Positions 24,610 through 36,747 of a DNA stretch of 64,000 bases are shown here, in pieces (the stretch's first letter is position 1; every line of letters starts with the position of its first letter). A program made the translations under genes and the position numbers. Location: assembly GCA_963978905.1 (NCBI GenBank), contig OZ022258.1:44872591-44936590 (forward strand), read 5' to 3'. A model generated the notes under the pieces. The model was not told the origin of the DNA. It searched no databases and worked only from the letters and a program-made list of their open reading frames with translations. Origin of the DNA: Trichostrongylus colubriformis (Eukaryota; Nematoda; Chromadorea; Rhabditida; Trichostrongylidae).

Positions 24610-26110
24610 ACTCTGGCAGATGGAGGTAATGGCTCTGAATACTGTTCATTTGAACAACGTACTTTCAAATCCATACCCTATACTTTGGATGCTGGTTGTC
24701 AAACGGTAGTGCGGTCGCGTTTATACTCTATGATGGCGACGGTAGGTCGTGGCTGTGTCTTCCCTGCGTCTATGACCTGCCACTCTGCCTCGCTGCTTAA
24801 TGCAGCCGCGCCTGCTCCACCGCAAGGTGTGAAATCTATCCATGCCTGTCAGTTCTTCGCGGTACTCGCCGGTGTGAACTGTGATCACTTTCAAACTAAA
24901 GCTACTGTCCCCATAAATTTGCCTTATTTGTTAGTTGGGACTCCAGCATAATAGGCGATTCTTATACATAATTACTATATTTATTTGTTTATCTATCTTC
25001 CAATCGAAAACACAAAGTAGGTCCTTGTTAACATCGCCTCTTCGTCAGCGCCAGACAACTTACAATCAGAGCAGATTATTTTCACACGAAAAAAATAGGA
25101 ATTACAGAGGTGGCTATGACTGGCTTGCAAAATGTTTTTTTTTTTCAGGCCTCCTCCCGACGACGAGATGCTGCAGAGTGTCGCCGACAACGTGATCAGC
25201 GTCCTCGGCAGTGAGTCTATTTGGCATGGCCTCCATTTCACTCATTAAATCGTTCAACATGGAGCCAAAATTATGTATAGACGAGTTCCCCTGTCGCGGT
25301 AAAGAAGCAGGGTTCGTTCCATGTCTGGAAAGGGCTATCCTACCAACGAAGGAGCAGGTCATGTCCTCTTTGTGGCGAACAGGAATGCGCCTTTATCTGG
25401 ATTGAATATGAATCTTATCAAGCAGCACTAGTGATACTGAAATGTAGTCTAAAGTTTAATTAATTATATTCACACGTAAAAAATACTTAATCAACCCGAT
25501 GAAGTCGAAAAAAGCGCTAGTGGTCACAGAAACGGAAAAGCCACTAAAACCAACAAGATTTCACATTTCTCACTTTATAACAGTAGTCCCAAATAAATAA
25601 ATAAGATAAAATAATCAAACCAGCCCATAGCCAGCTATAGTAGGATTCATCATTATTTGATTGCTTTTTAGGAAATGTTGGCTTTTTTCGTCTTAAAATT
25701 CTATAAAGCAACTCAGGTGTCGAGAAGCAGGTCGTTGGAGCAAGGTATTCATTGAGGCGTTCACGACCTCGAGCAATTCGCCCGCTTTTCGTGGTCCAAC
25801 CAGCCGACCAACAAAAACGTCGATATCCGCCGCTTTTGAGTAGTTTTCCAGTCGTTAAACCTCTATTATCTTAATATCACAGCAATGCAAATTTGTATTC
25901 ATTGCATACCCATAGGGTGCTCTCGTCGACCGCTATGCTCTCGGTGCTACAGAGTCAAAGTAATGGTTGAGTTAATATTTTCCTTATTTGACTGGAATAA
26001 TTTGTCGTTTTAGTTTAGTGTAGTTTTACATTTTTTGGAAATCGACTGATGATTAAGCATATTTCAAATCGGTTGACTTCTAGAAATTGTTGGCGAATTG
26101 CCATGTAGTT
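24610..26110. other. Intergenic, no gene recognised
   Basis: 25.1-25.4 kb has overlapping open frames on both strands without a known motif. A T-run precedes a CAG at 25149, so a single exon cannot be excluded. Confidence 0.35.
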
Positions 26111-26117
26111 GAGTATG

Positions 26118-27035
26118 TACAGGGTGTCTCATAATTGTGGGCGCCAATGCATCGCAATATTTTGTTGGCGTCAATTGAGTGAATGAAAAATCAACCCATT
26201 CATAACTTTGCTAATAACTTGTGTGACAAGGCACAGCAGTCATATCATAAGTTGTCGTGCTCCAACAGGGATACAACCTCAAAGTCTCTCTATCACTCAA
26301 CCACCCATGGCACGCATATTTTTCCATACATTCCTTCCCAAATCTTTCTCAGGGCTACCTTATGTGACTCTATACTAGAATGGCTGACTCGTCAGACCTT
26401 GCTTCTAGTTGAGGAACCCGGCAGAAGATCAATGGAATCATGTTTTGGGAGGTTTGTCGGACGTTCGAAAAGTGATGAATTCGAAAAAATCGGGTCGGCA
26501 ACTCTTTTGTATCAATTTGATTCTATAAACTAAAGCGCCTTTCCGCTAAACTCACCAAGTATTGTCGCGAAAGACTCGTAAGGGCAGTGCTTATTATGTC
26601 CAACAGCTAGTTCCACATGTTCATATTCCCGCAAGCTTTACGCCGAAATCGAAGGAAACCAACAGCGTGTCATTATTGGACCCTCAATCATGACTGGGAC
26701 CCGCTTGCTGGTACCCAAAAACCCTATCGGCATGGTATACCCTAACAGACGTTGTTGGCCACGGTGGGTTGCCCTTAACGGTTCAGGAGGTGAAATTTTT
26801 TCGGTTGAACAAAAGTACGGTGAGGTGCATGTCATCGTTGAAGCGAATGACCGCGAAGTGCATTCGAAAAACTTCTGGAATCTCGACAATACCATGAGCT
26901 TCATCCCCACAAGCATGCACCTCGGTAGAAGAAGATCCTGTGCACCCTCGCTGAGCAGCAAATGAAGGAAAAAGGGTTGATACAATTGTATAGAGGAGTG
27001 CGAAGAAATACGAGTTCAGGCGCCCATAATTTCTG
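26118..27035. mobile_element. Tc1/mariner-superfamily relic
   Basis: The left end has ACAGGGTGTCTCATAATTG followed by GGGCGCC. The right end has the complementary GGCGCCCATAATT and a decayed terminus, giving about 0.9 kb. The plus strand at 26.69-26.97 kb is open and the minus strand carries transposase-like words near a DEKIF-like site, but the coding sequence is too decayed to translate. Family assignment rests mainly on the end sequence and size. Confidence 0.45.
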
Positions 27036-27039
27036 TATT

Positions 27040-27600
27040 TTGGCTAGCCTTTACATGACCAGTGCATATCAACCAAACTTTTCTAACCCGTCCAAGCAAT
27101 ATTACTTGTTCAAAATGCCGCAAAGTCCTGGTTAGATCGAATGCAATTTCCAAATCAAAACCTCTATTACACTTCGGTGACGATCCAGCAAGTTTTACAT
27201 ATATTTACAATTTTAATGAAATTATAATTAATAGTTCAATGTATTTCTAATTAACACGCAATGAATAAGCGTGTCACCTATGTATGTAGGACTGCCCCAT
27301 CAACTGAATTCACTCTACATGATGTTACCCTAGTCCTTTGATTCAAATTTAGGCACCTTTCTCAACGTGTCTAAATATTGTAAAGAAGCCAGAAAATACT
27401 TCGCTGTCAAGTTTTCTGTTAAACAATGAACTATTATATAATACTAATGTCGAACTATTGATTAAGAACAATAGATTAAGAAAGCGTAGAAACCTCAACC
27501 GAAATAGTACAAGTTAACTTTGTAATTCCACAACTCCTTTTTTGCTGCTTAACATCATAAAAAAATATGGTAATAAGAAGAAAAATATTTAAAAATTCAT
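27040..27600. other. Upstream region of the Stum/SPEC3 gene
   Basis: AT-rich, ends in TTCATTTAG just before the first coding ATG, consistent with a trans-splice acceptor or a 5' intron. No clear promoter. Confidence 0.4.
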
Positions 27601-27613
27601 TTAGAAATCAGGA

Positions 27614-30600
27614 ATGTCCACAAAATTGAAAGATTTAGCCGACAAAGTACGAGGATGGAAGCTCGTCCAGAAGACGTTACCACGAATAATCGAGTACGGT
27701 AGAGCTGAAGGAATTCTACAAACCGGTCCTGTAAGTACTGCTCATTATAGATATAATATTTTTGAAAGATTCCTCAATCATTTATGTAATCAATTTTTCA
27801 AGCCTTTCTTTCCTAACATTCATTTAATATCCACTGTTCTGTATTTTTAACATTTATTACTATGTTTGGTATCCTTATACTGCATCATGTAGATCTTTCG
27901 AAGCCGTTGGGTTATCACTAGATCTACATACATCTGTTGGGGGTTGAGGGCTGGGGAGTTGGGGCTGATGTGGAGAGACTGAGATTGAAGCAGTCGACGA
28001 CAGTCCGATCAAAACTGACATCATCAAAATTGACAGACTTAAGGGGTCTGAAAAGCGATACTGAGATGGTGATAGGTCGGGAGAATTGGGGGATGGGGAA
28101 CGGCGTCCAATCCTAGCCCTTTGATTTTTTGGTCAATATCTTCTGCTACGTGGGGTCGGGCGTTATCATGCAAGAGTTGCAGTGAAGATCCTCTTGGCAG
28201 GTTTTCCCCGTATCGCTTTCTCCAAATACTGGAGCTGAGATGCGTAAATGGTAGCGGTGATTGTGTTGCCTTGCGGGAGTAGTTGGTAGTACGGCATACC
28301 AGATGCAAGCAGAGTTTTCTTTTGGTGCAGGTCCAACTTTGCTTGCATAAGAGGGTCTCCACCTGGTGGAATCCACACGTTCGCGTGCGTTAGCATCACA
28401 GAGGCCTCATCTGTAATACCCTGTAACCGGCCTTCCAGAAACTCTCCTATGCGGGCGGAGAAGGAGTTACTGGCAGATGAGACCCGGGGTGGACCGTGTA
28501 AAAAGCATGAGGGATCCATCGGCTCCCCACAGAGTTTGAAAGCAGGTGGCGACCGTCGTATAGTCACTCCAGGCTTCGCTGCCATAGTATGTGTGCTAGC
28601 CTCTGGGTCCTCCTTGACAATGGCGAAAATGGCCGAGTCCTCTATAGTGTGCGGGCGTCCCGACAGTGGTTTATCTTCGAAGACCGTGTCTCCGTTAGCG
28701 AAGCGAGCGAACCAGTGGTGCCCTAGCCCAATGCGCAGTTGATATTACCGATTGTCATCGACGGTGGACTGCAGCTCGTAGATTGCAATAGGTCGGTGCT
28801 GATCTTTTGAGATTGACAACATGATCAAACCCTGAGAAAAGCATGCGCTCTTTATAGCTTTTGCGAAATTCTTCGAGAATGTTCCACAACTTCAATATGA
28901 TATTTCATGGGTATCAACCAATATATAAAAGTTTTGAACTTTTTGAAAATTCTTCTCAAAACTTCTCCAACAGCCAAATATAAGTCCTTCCGAACATCCA
29001 AGAACTCTAAATTAGTAATCCGAAATGCAGTTTGAGGTACACGCACGGCTAGTTTAGTTGTCAATAATATGGTGACGTAATTGCAAGTAAATGTGTCGCG
29101 CAATCGCGCAATAGCACTACTAATTTTCGTTCACGCTAGGTTCCCCCTCGCTGCTAGAAAATCGAAAGGAATACGTGGAACCCACACCCCAACTACCATG
29201 TAAAATCAACTTTCTCTCATCGTTGGGTACGCTTGAACAAGCAAATTCACGCAGCGAAAACAGGATTTAAGGCCACACATTGCATGTACACATTTATCAA
29301 TTTCAGTACATAGTATGGCTTTCTGCCATAGTGAACAGAGGATTCCTGACATCAGTGACTTGGAGCATTTTTAGCTAATAGTTGAGGTGGAGTGGTTTAC
29401 TCCATACCTATGGTTTAAACAGTGAGACCCACCCTCCTAGAAGAGGATCACCCAACAAACAGCGTGGAAGGGAGTTTCCTGCTTACCAACTCACCTATGC
29501 TGTAATTTGGCTCACCTACGCGGGTATCGATCCGTCAGGAACTGGCACAATCTGCCCTGAAGCGGTCTAGTATGGGTGTAAACAAGGTGAAGTGCGAATT
29601 ACAATTTTTCTGTTATGCCAACGAGGTTGTAAGGTGGAAGTCTTATTGACGGACTGGCGTTTCGACCAGACTGCCTTCCTCGAAGGCCTCAACGTGATTC
29701 AAGATTCAGGATTTTATCCACTACGTAGGATATCCATAAAACGATCTGGTCGAAACGTCAGGCCGTCAATGAAAGTTCCACCTAACAACCTCATTAGCAT
29801 AGCAGAGAAAACTGTAATTAAGATCAGTGCCGAGGTCCTATGAGAAGAGAAGTTGGAATCAAAAGTATAAAGTTTCTGACGCTAATTAATTTTTTGTTGG
29901 GATGCGCCGCGCACTCCACCTGAATTCATAACTTTGGTGGTAGGCGTATGCGATTTGCCAGACAATGACTTGCGCTGACCGGTCGATGTACAAAGCAGTG
30001 CTTTTATCCTCCCGTACGAGTCTGATACCGATTCAGCTACTCCGGAGAGATGTGGGGCCTGGTTGGCTCGGGCGAGCGTTGATGCAGGAAATTTTTTCTC
30101 GGCGCTCCACCCGCCACTACTCCAGCTCCGCTCACTTTATAAAATTAATATAAAGAGTTGAGCTGTTGAAATTGCTCCTAAATAGATTAAGAAGACCAAG
30201 ATTCGCCATCATTGTAAAAAAGAGTAAGGAAGCTATCTTTCAAGATCTTATCGAGCCCATTTTGATGTAAGATTCAATCTACATGGGAACTGACAAGTGT
30301 CAACAGTTGTGAGTAGTCAACATTTCAGCCACCCAGTACGTTAAACATCACCGGTGTTGTTTTGGCCGCACAAGAAGAGGCTCACACTCAGAAAGACACG
30401 AAGACTGGTGACAAAGTCAGCGATTTATTGTTTAATGTTTTGACGATTCCTATCCGTTTGGCATAAGTGGACATGGACTATCGAAAAAAGAGTGAATTTA
30501 GGTTAATCTACCAACAAACGACATCACGATGATGCACGAGGCCATACCATTTTTACCAGTTCCTGTAGCTCTACTGTGCTTTCTCATGAATGTTTTCCTT

Positions 30601-33600
30601 CCGGGCTCAGGTATGAGAATTTCGTGTTCGTTTTCACTTCTCCTTTGTTTTTTCTTGCTTTCCTCTTTTTCTGAGAGATCTCGATGTGATGCTTCTGATT
30701 AAGATTGGTATGAAGAGCTCTCCACGTTTATGTTAAATAAGATCTTTAAAATAATTGTCGACGGGAATCCCATGGTTTTTTTTTGAATCACTTTACTAGT
30801 ATCACTGCATGAGAACAAACTCGAAGAGACCCGAGAAATTTCTTTCATCCCAAAACAGAAATCGAAAAACTGTGAGAAGATCAACTCGTCTGAATTCTGC
30901 CGAGCAATGTTTGAACAGTTGTCGTCGGGAGGAGCGTACTCCAAATTTTCGCGCGCCCAGTAATGATTTGCTTCACATTTGGCGTCACCGACCACACGAT
31001 CGTCCCTCCTTTGCTACGAGAGAACATTGTTGCGCCCACCGGACAGGCCCATTTCGTTAACGTCACTTGAAAGGCAGTGATAGGGGTAATTCGGGCCCAG
31101 TATGGAAAGATCGTCAAATATGAAGGTGGAGGTACTCAGTAGTGCGAAAGTGAAGGAAAAACGGATTGAATTTGTAAAAAAATCCGAGAACTAAAACCCC
31201 CTTGCCGCCGTTCATTCCTGAAAGAGGAGGGTCGGCCCGAAAAAAAATGGGCGGGCTGGCATAAAACAAGTGGAAGCTGCTGAAGAAGGCTCTTATGATG
31301 CCTGTGCAATCTTTCTCCGCGTAAAATTTGCCACATATAGTCTTCTCATACTTCCTGCTTCCATTTGCGTGACTCATTTTAGGATTTCTCGTTACCCACA
31401 TTACCCCTGTCACTGTCTTTGAGGAGCTCTTACTGACTTCTTGTATTATCCGTGGAACTTTGCACACCGCCCTTAGTAAGCAAATACCACATGAATAGAT
31501 GGTGAACTGAAAAACTTAAATCTCACATACGATCCTAGAAGAACATTAAGATTGCAACGGAGACAAATATTTGCCATATTAAGAGTTTCCCCGCCCTATT
31601 GCCCAGCGGCAGTCCAGGTTAGATATATCCTTTACCAATTTGCGCTGGCCCTCGTGCGCTGCAATTAGTTGTATCTAAAAACTAGCGCTCCCCTGCTTCC
31701 CACCAAGTAAATTGTTGTTTGGCTGTGTCCAAGTTCTACTGTCAATGAAACTTGACATATTTTTCCTGGTCGATCGCAACTTTACTGTTGGTCAAAATTA
31801 TGAATAACACAAGTCGACCAACGTTTCAGTGACGTCGTTATCTTGAAAGCAATGCAAGAAACTACTCGTTTAAACCCTGTTTCAAGCTACTGAAATCACT
31901 CAAAGGGCTCGGAAGCAATAAAACTGCTCAAATGCTTTCAAAGTTGTGCGCAAAAGGGATACGACACATGTTTGCGACACAGAAGTCAAGATCGTAATTT
32001 CCTATTAAGTACAATAGATTTTCAGAAAATCGCCCGCGGGAGTTTAAGTTCTTCTGTTACCCATATACTCATGCTGTATTTGCTTATTAGGGGCCGCATG
32101 CAAGGTTTCACACAAAAAACCAGAATCTTCGGGTCGAGGTAGGACATTCAATATGACTTCGGGCGAGAGGATGCAGCTACGAGGGCATTAGGAGACGGTC
32201 ACGGGGTCGGGGAGAAGCAGATCAGCACTGTGCGCGAAAATTTGAACTGCGCACTGCCCGCCAACGGCTGCTCAAATGTTGCTCGGCGGAATTCAAATGA
32301 GTCTATTTGGAACAAAGGAAATATTTCGGTTTTTTTCGTTTTCATTCATGTACTGTACCTTGCAATGTGATTTTGGGAGAAAATAGAATAATGGAATTCC
32401 AGTGGATCATTCCTCTGAACTAATCAGGGTCGCCGCAGTTGAAGAAAAAGTTAAAGAAAAAACGTCCATTGTCAATCACTCCAATGACCTTTCCTTTCGC
32501 ATGAAACTATGTCAATCCAATCAAAAGCCATTCAGGTACAATCTTATCCGGATTTTCGGCACTATGCATGGGTCAGCCACGAGTAAACTTGAAAGAAGGA
32601 CGGAAATTGGTCACTTTGGTAAGCTTTGTTTTTCCCTTCACTGGACAGTTACTGGGGAAAAATATATAGGAGATATCTTCAAGCTTCGAAAAAATGAACA
32701 AAAAGTACGTGCCGACAATGTGAACACAAAAATTTTGAATGCTAGCAGAATCGGCGGAAAGCTCCCAGCACATTGAAATCGAATTCCGAGCGGCTACTTC
32801 ACTAGTCACCTACATACCACAACGAAGGGCCGCCAAGATGTTACCAAATGGGGAAAGGGACTTGTTTCGGAGCAGTATTTTTTTTACTTTTTTTTGCTTA
32901 TTAATTTATTCGGGCGGAGGTCGTGTACTGACAGGTGGCACCTCACTCTCATGCTGCGGGGATCAAATCCCGCATCAACGCCCGCCCAGGCCAACTAAGC
33001 CTTCCATCCCTACGGGGTCGGCAAATTGGTACCAGACTCGTCTGGAAGGATAAAAGCTTTGACTCGTACATCGGCTGGGCACTTGTATAGGTCACATCAC
33101 ATTCACCAGCCATCACGATTCTGAATGGAACAAGAATGTGCGGCGCATCCCACGAAGGGATTGATCAACGTCATAAACTTTATCCTTTATCCTTTTATTG
33201 ATTTATTCATAATTTATGTCTTGAAAACGGTCAATGACTTTTGAGGTGGTACTGACAAATGTGAAAACCATAGCAACTTATCAAGAGGCATTACAGGTAG
33301 TAAATCTGCTCGTTGGAATGAGTCAATTTTTCACCATCACTTTCCTGTTCGTTGGTTGGTTCTGGTCAATAGCTTGGGGAGGACTGCTCATTATCCATTC
33401 AAGTAAGGTTGCAACATTTCAAATTTTGATTTCAATGGTTTTCAATGTATTTCTCGTTTCTTTCTTTGCCGCTCATCAGTCCTGCAAAAGTCATTTTTGT
33501 TATCTATTTTCAGTGCAATATCGTGAGGCGTTGCAGCAACGTCGTCAGGAAGCTGTGGCAACGGCTGCTATCGAAGCGCTCACGAAGGATTCAATACTTC

Positions 33601-33680
33601 ATCGACGAGATGTCAAGACGCTCGTCAAAACCCATAAACAGCAAGCAAAAGACAAGAAAACGGATTCTAAAAAGAAGTAA
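27614..33680 (+). CDS. Stum/SPEC3-family membrane protein, 5 exons, 193 aa
   Basis: Exons 27614-27730, 30502-30610, 32536-32618, 33297-33402 and 33514-33680 (TAA) join with consistent phases (0, 1, 0, 1). Exon 1 encodes a 39-aa charged cytosolic-type N-terminus. Exon 2 gives the family hallmark EAIPFLPVPVALLCFLMN followed by VFLPGSG. Exon 3 continues as TILSGFSALC. Exon 4 gives a second membrane segment with VGWFWSIAWG, which matches the conserved VGWxWSIxWG of Stum/SPEC3. Exon 5 is a Lys/Arg/Gln-rich C-tail. Family knowledge: Drosophila Stum is needed for mechanical transduction in proprioceptive neurons, and SPEC3 is a ciliary protein in sea urchin. The role here is inferred from family only. 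ATG follows a TTCATTTAG acceptor by 11 nt, so trans-splicing or a further 5' exon is possible. The acceptor of exon 2 is the least certain. Intron 1 (2.8 kb) contains a dead mariner on the opposite strand, and introns 2-3 hold repeat fragments. Confidence 0.85.
28030..28770 (-). mobile_element. Degenerate mariner transposase
   Basis: Minus-strand frames show mariner text: DLHQKKTLLASGMPYYQLLP, then GNTITATIYASQL, then LLHDNARPHVAEDI (catalytic Asp motif) and LDAVPHPPILPTYHHLSIAF in place of the usual HPPYSPDLAPxDYHLF. Frame changes and stops make it non-functional. It lies in intron 1 of the Stum/SPEC3 gene on the opposite strand. TIRs were not pinned down. Confidence 0.8.
29640..29785. repeat. 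Fold-back repeat with hammerhead-like GGTCGAAACG motif
   Basis: ATTGACGGACTGGCGTTTCG (left) mirrors CGAAACGTCAGGCCGTCAAT (right). The minus strand of the left arm reads GAGGAAGGCAGTCTGGTCGA then AACG, reminiscent of the GA...GAAAC core seen in retroelement hammerheads. Not shown to be active. Confidence 0.45.
30880..31490. repeat. Dispersed repeat in Stum intron 2
   Basis: Shares TTTGAACAGTTGTCG with 16012-16030, AAAGGCAGTGATAGGGGTAA with 22.78 kb and ACATATAGTCTTC with 6.2 kb. An inverted related stretch is at 32.09-32.31 kb. Confidence 0.5.
32912..33194 (+). mobile_element. SINE with 14-bp TSD
   Basis: Flanked by TTATTAATTTATTC (32898-32911) and TTATTGATTTATTC (33195-33208). Contains a box-B-like GGGGATCAAATCCCGC and ends in TTTATCC repeats. 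It lies in intron 3 of the Stum/SPEC3 gene. Other copies are at 6.9 and 24 kb. Confidence 0.75.
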
Positions 33681-33689
33681 ATCGCTAAG

Positions 33690-34440
33690 AAATGATCAGA
33701 AATGATGCGACAAACTCTCACTTTACTTTGCTCAACACGTGTTCGGACCAGGAGCGAGCCTGACCTCGAGGGATTTTTCGAAGAACACGACCCCCCTTGG
33801 AAATTTCATGAAAAATGTCATCCTCCCCGAGGGTCGACGCATCTTAAGCCGTCGGCGCGGACTGTCCGTGTTTATACTTGGGCCGTCTCCCCGAAGAAAG
33901 GTCGCCAACCAATAATCATATCACTGCTACCTGCTACCTAGTACAAGATGTGATTATCGATTGGCGGCTCTTTCAGAGCCTGACCAACACCCCGAAATTC
34001 CTTCAACGGTGCATGGGCGTGAAGATTTGTTAATAAAATTTTGAAAAACTTGCCTCCTAATGCGATTTCCTCGCATTCCAAGACAAGATACGACCTCTCG
34101 TCGAGGGTCCCTCCACGGAGACTTGAGCCTGGTTCGGATCATGACTCGATGCCATCACCACAACGATCTCTGCATTGTACGGGGAAATACTCCTCATTTT
34201 TTGTGATATTTTAATACCGTAATTTTCGTTCTTTAAACAATCCCCTGTTTCGCAAGTCTTATACATCATTGCATGTTTTCATTAGATGCTATGCTGCTAC
34301 AGTTACTCAGTTAATGAATCAATTAGACCTCTTTGTTTACTCTAAGAGTAACTTAACTGTAAAGTGAGATACTTTGGTAGTGTGGAAAAGCCACCGTTCT
34401 TCCTTTTCCATTCTTCCGCAGTAAATCTCGAGCAAAAACT
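33690..34440. other. Intergenic between Stum and saposin genes
   Basis: AATAAA at about 34032 could serve the Stum gene. Otherwise nothing recognised. Confidence 0.35.
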
Positions 34441-34442
34441 TA

Positions 34443-34750
34443 GGCTGCGTTTATACCAAGCTGAATGAGAGTTTTGGAGCATCGGCGCATTTGCGATTTG
34501 GAATTTTTGGCTTCATTTGCATTGTGGCCAATAGCCAAAATCGCGGATGCGCCGTAGCGCCAGTTCTCTCAAATTGCGGATGCGCCAGTACTCTCATTTT
34601 CCTGATCGATACATATCTCATGCATGACGCGAATGTGCGAAGTCTCTCGAATCGCGGATGCGCAAATGCGCTCATTTTTTCGATCGATACGTATATTTGA
34701 CTTTACGCCGATGCGCCAAAACTCTCATCCAATTTGATATGAACGGGGAC
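34443..34750. mobile_element. PIF/Harbinger-like MITE with internal GATGCGCC repeats
   Basis: Ends GGCTGCGTTTATACCAAGC and TTGATATGAACGGGGAC with TTA on both sides (34440-34442 and 34751-34753). Arms share GAGAGTTTTGG and GATGCGCC. The interior repeats a CTCTCxAATxGCGGATGCGC motif three times. Confidence 0.7.
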
Positions 34751-34928
34751 TTAGGGTGAACACGGATCAAGTATTGATAACAAATTGCCATTATTGATTA
34801 CAAACCGCCTCTGATAGAAAACTTCGGCAAATGTTGCAGCCTGGCCATTTTACCTATCCAATATGTGACTTGTTCAATGGGGACTATACATGGAGCACTC
34901 TGAGCACATATTTCAGCAAACACCAAGT

Positions 34929-34934
34929 TTTATT
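34929..34934 (-). terminator. Polyadenylation signal of the saposin gene
   Basis: AATAAA on the minus strand, 23 nt after the TGA of the saposin-domain gene. Confidence 0.65.
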
Positions 34935-34957
34935 GTTCTTTATACTTAAAAAACGTT

Positions 34958-36352
34958 TCAACAATATCCCATATTCTTGCAGAAATCTTCAACGGAGGTG
35001 CCCGGTTGTTGAAGGAAATTCTATAATTCGAGAAAATATGATTAATTAGGTCTAGATAGTAGTAAAATGCCACAGACTGATCAGAAAAATTCAAAAAATT
35101 GAGCTCTGTCACAGAAACATTGGAAAGTTAGTGGTCAAAATTGAACCAGTTAACATCTCACCTTGAAGAAAAGGCCGAAATTGTCGTCTAAAGTGAGCCG
35201 ACATGCTTTGCGTTGCAGCTCATTGGGCACCTGATCACACCCGACTGAGATCGAGTCACCCAGCTGGCCCTGAACAATCCTGTAATGAATAAAGGTGTTG
35301 GATTCAGGGATAAAATGTGGCTTAGTTTCACGCCCAAGGTGAGTTGACCCATCGCTGAGGGGAATTGTTATCAGACTCATCTGGGCATAAAAACAACACA
35401 AGTCTGGCTGTTTCGGGAAAAAATACGCAATCGTCAACTCGTGGATTGTGTTGTAGGCGCCGCCGCCGCGGGCACGTTTACTACGCTCGGTTTTCGCAGC
35501 GCAAGGTTGCCGCTCGGGTAACGTAATCAAGCAGATGATATTAAATGAAAAGGGAGAGGGCCATTGTGGCTTAGTTCGAACACCTGCGGCCCGTTAAGAC
35601 TCCGCAAATGCACATACGACGCCTTGTCAAAACGTCACCTCAGAATTTACTGAGTTTTTCTATGATTAACTCTTTCCTTTTACTCTTTCGCTTATTTCAT
35701 TTCCATTGCTTCACTTTTTGGTCGATATTTGTTATTTCACTTGTATAACATCATCAAGGATGAAATCAAACGAATTCGCCTTACGCGACATCAAATGGCA
35801 GTGACACCAACCGTCTCCGCCCGCTACCAGCAAGGAACTCGGCCACTGACGCGTGCAGTTTGAGGTGGAGCGTGTTAGGATCGCGTCATGCCCCAAGGGT
35901 GTAATTTTCTATCCGAGTTTCGCTGCAGATTATCTCCATCAGTGTTTCCAGAAACGCCTCCTTCCTTGTCCCCCTCCCGGTGCATTTGAAACGAATCCCG
36001 GTTAATCGCTCGATAGACCATCTAGATCGATAGGCACGATAGATCGATATGAAAATAGAATGTCGCATTTTTCCTGGCCAAGCACTTATGAACTCAGTTA
36101 CCGTTGCATTAGCGCGGTTCAAAGCAAACGCATTCCCAAAGCCGCCTATATAATTGGAGAAAAAGCTGGTGGCGAGTTACGGCAATCACTACAACATTCA
36201 GTGAAGGATACCTGAAGGTCAGGATTTGACTGGATTGTTGCAGTGACTGTAGCCAACCCAGCTTTGCAGAAAGAGCATGTGATTCCGTTGTTGGTGTCAT
36301 TGGCAAGCACACAAATACACAAGGCAAAGAGTACGTAAAGTCGAAACGTCAT
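34958..36352 (-). CDS. Saposin-B-domain secreted protein (caenopore-like), 3 exons, 103 aa
   Basis: Exons on the minus strand: 36352-36212, 35269-35162 and 35020-34958 (TGA), all joined in phase 0. Residues 1-17 form a signal peptide (MTFRLYVLFALCICVLA). The rest is one saposin-B domain with all six cysteines in canonical spacing: CSFC, 28 residues to the third Cys (GCDQVP), 11 to the fourth (KAC), 26 to the fifth and five to the last (CKNMGYC), then stop. This matches nematode SPP/caenopore proteins, small secreted amphipathic proteins that act on membranes, often antimicrobial or digestive in the gut. The exact role here is inferred. The exon 2 acceptor TTGTTCAG was chosen over an AG 10 nt upstream because only it keeps frame and gives the 28-residue spacing. 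The start ATG lies 3 nt after a CTTTCAG acceptor, suggesting trans-splicing. Intron 1 (942 bp) holds a dispersed-repeat fragment. AATAAA lies 23 nt after the stop. Confidence 0.9.
35575..35900. repeat. Dispersed repeat fragment in saposin intron 1
   Basis: Shares GACGCCTTGTCAAAACGTC, GACGCGTGCAGTTTGAGGTG and GCCCCAAGGGTG with 37.89-38.18 kb. Confidence 0.5.
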
Positions 36353-36747
36353 GATCTGAAAGGACATGAATCAGCAGCTGGAAGTGGGCAAATCACCATA
36401 AGACTGATTTCGTGTAACTGCATTGGATGGAGAGTTTGTTGTGAATTCACAACAATAATATCATAATTTCATGGACTGGCATCTAAAATTGGATAATGAC
36501 ATGTTATTATTTCAACTTATCTGCCTTAGGACATGAGTAAGATAACCAGCTCTTGAAAACGATACCGGAGGCACGATCCCGTGTATCATAAGTGTGTGAT
36601 CGAAGTATATCCTAAGTATTGCCCCTGGGGCGGTGAGCTCTTTTGAACTCTAGCAGGAGCCTCTGCAGTGGACCTCGACGGTCCAGGTCTGAGACGGCAT
36701 CTACGCACCCTTTCCTTTGGTCTATATAAAACCGCTATTGCGATGTA

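Noticed and set aside
26690..26965. 91-codon plus-strand frame
   Set aside because: Lies within a Tc1/mariner relic and shows no independent family motif.
34057..34269. CETGDC-containing frame considered as the last saposin exon
   Set aside because: No valid acceptor in phase. The exon at 34958-35020 gives the correct phase, cysteine spacing and a stop.
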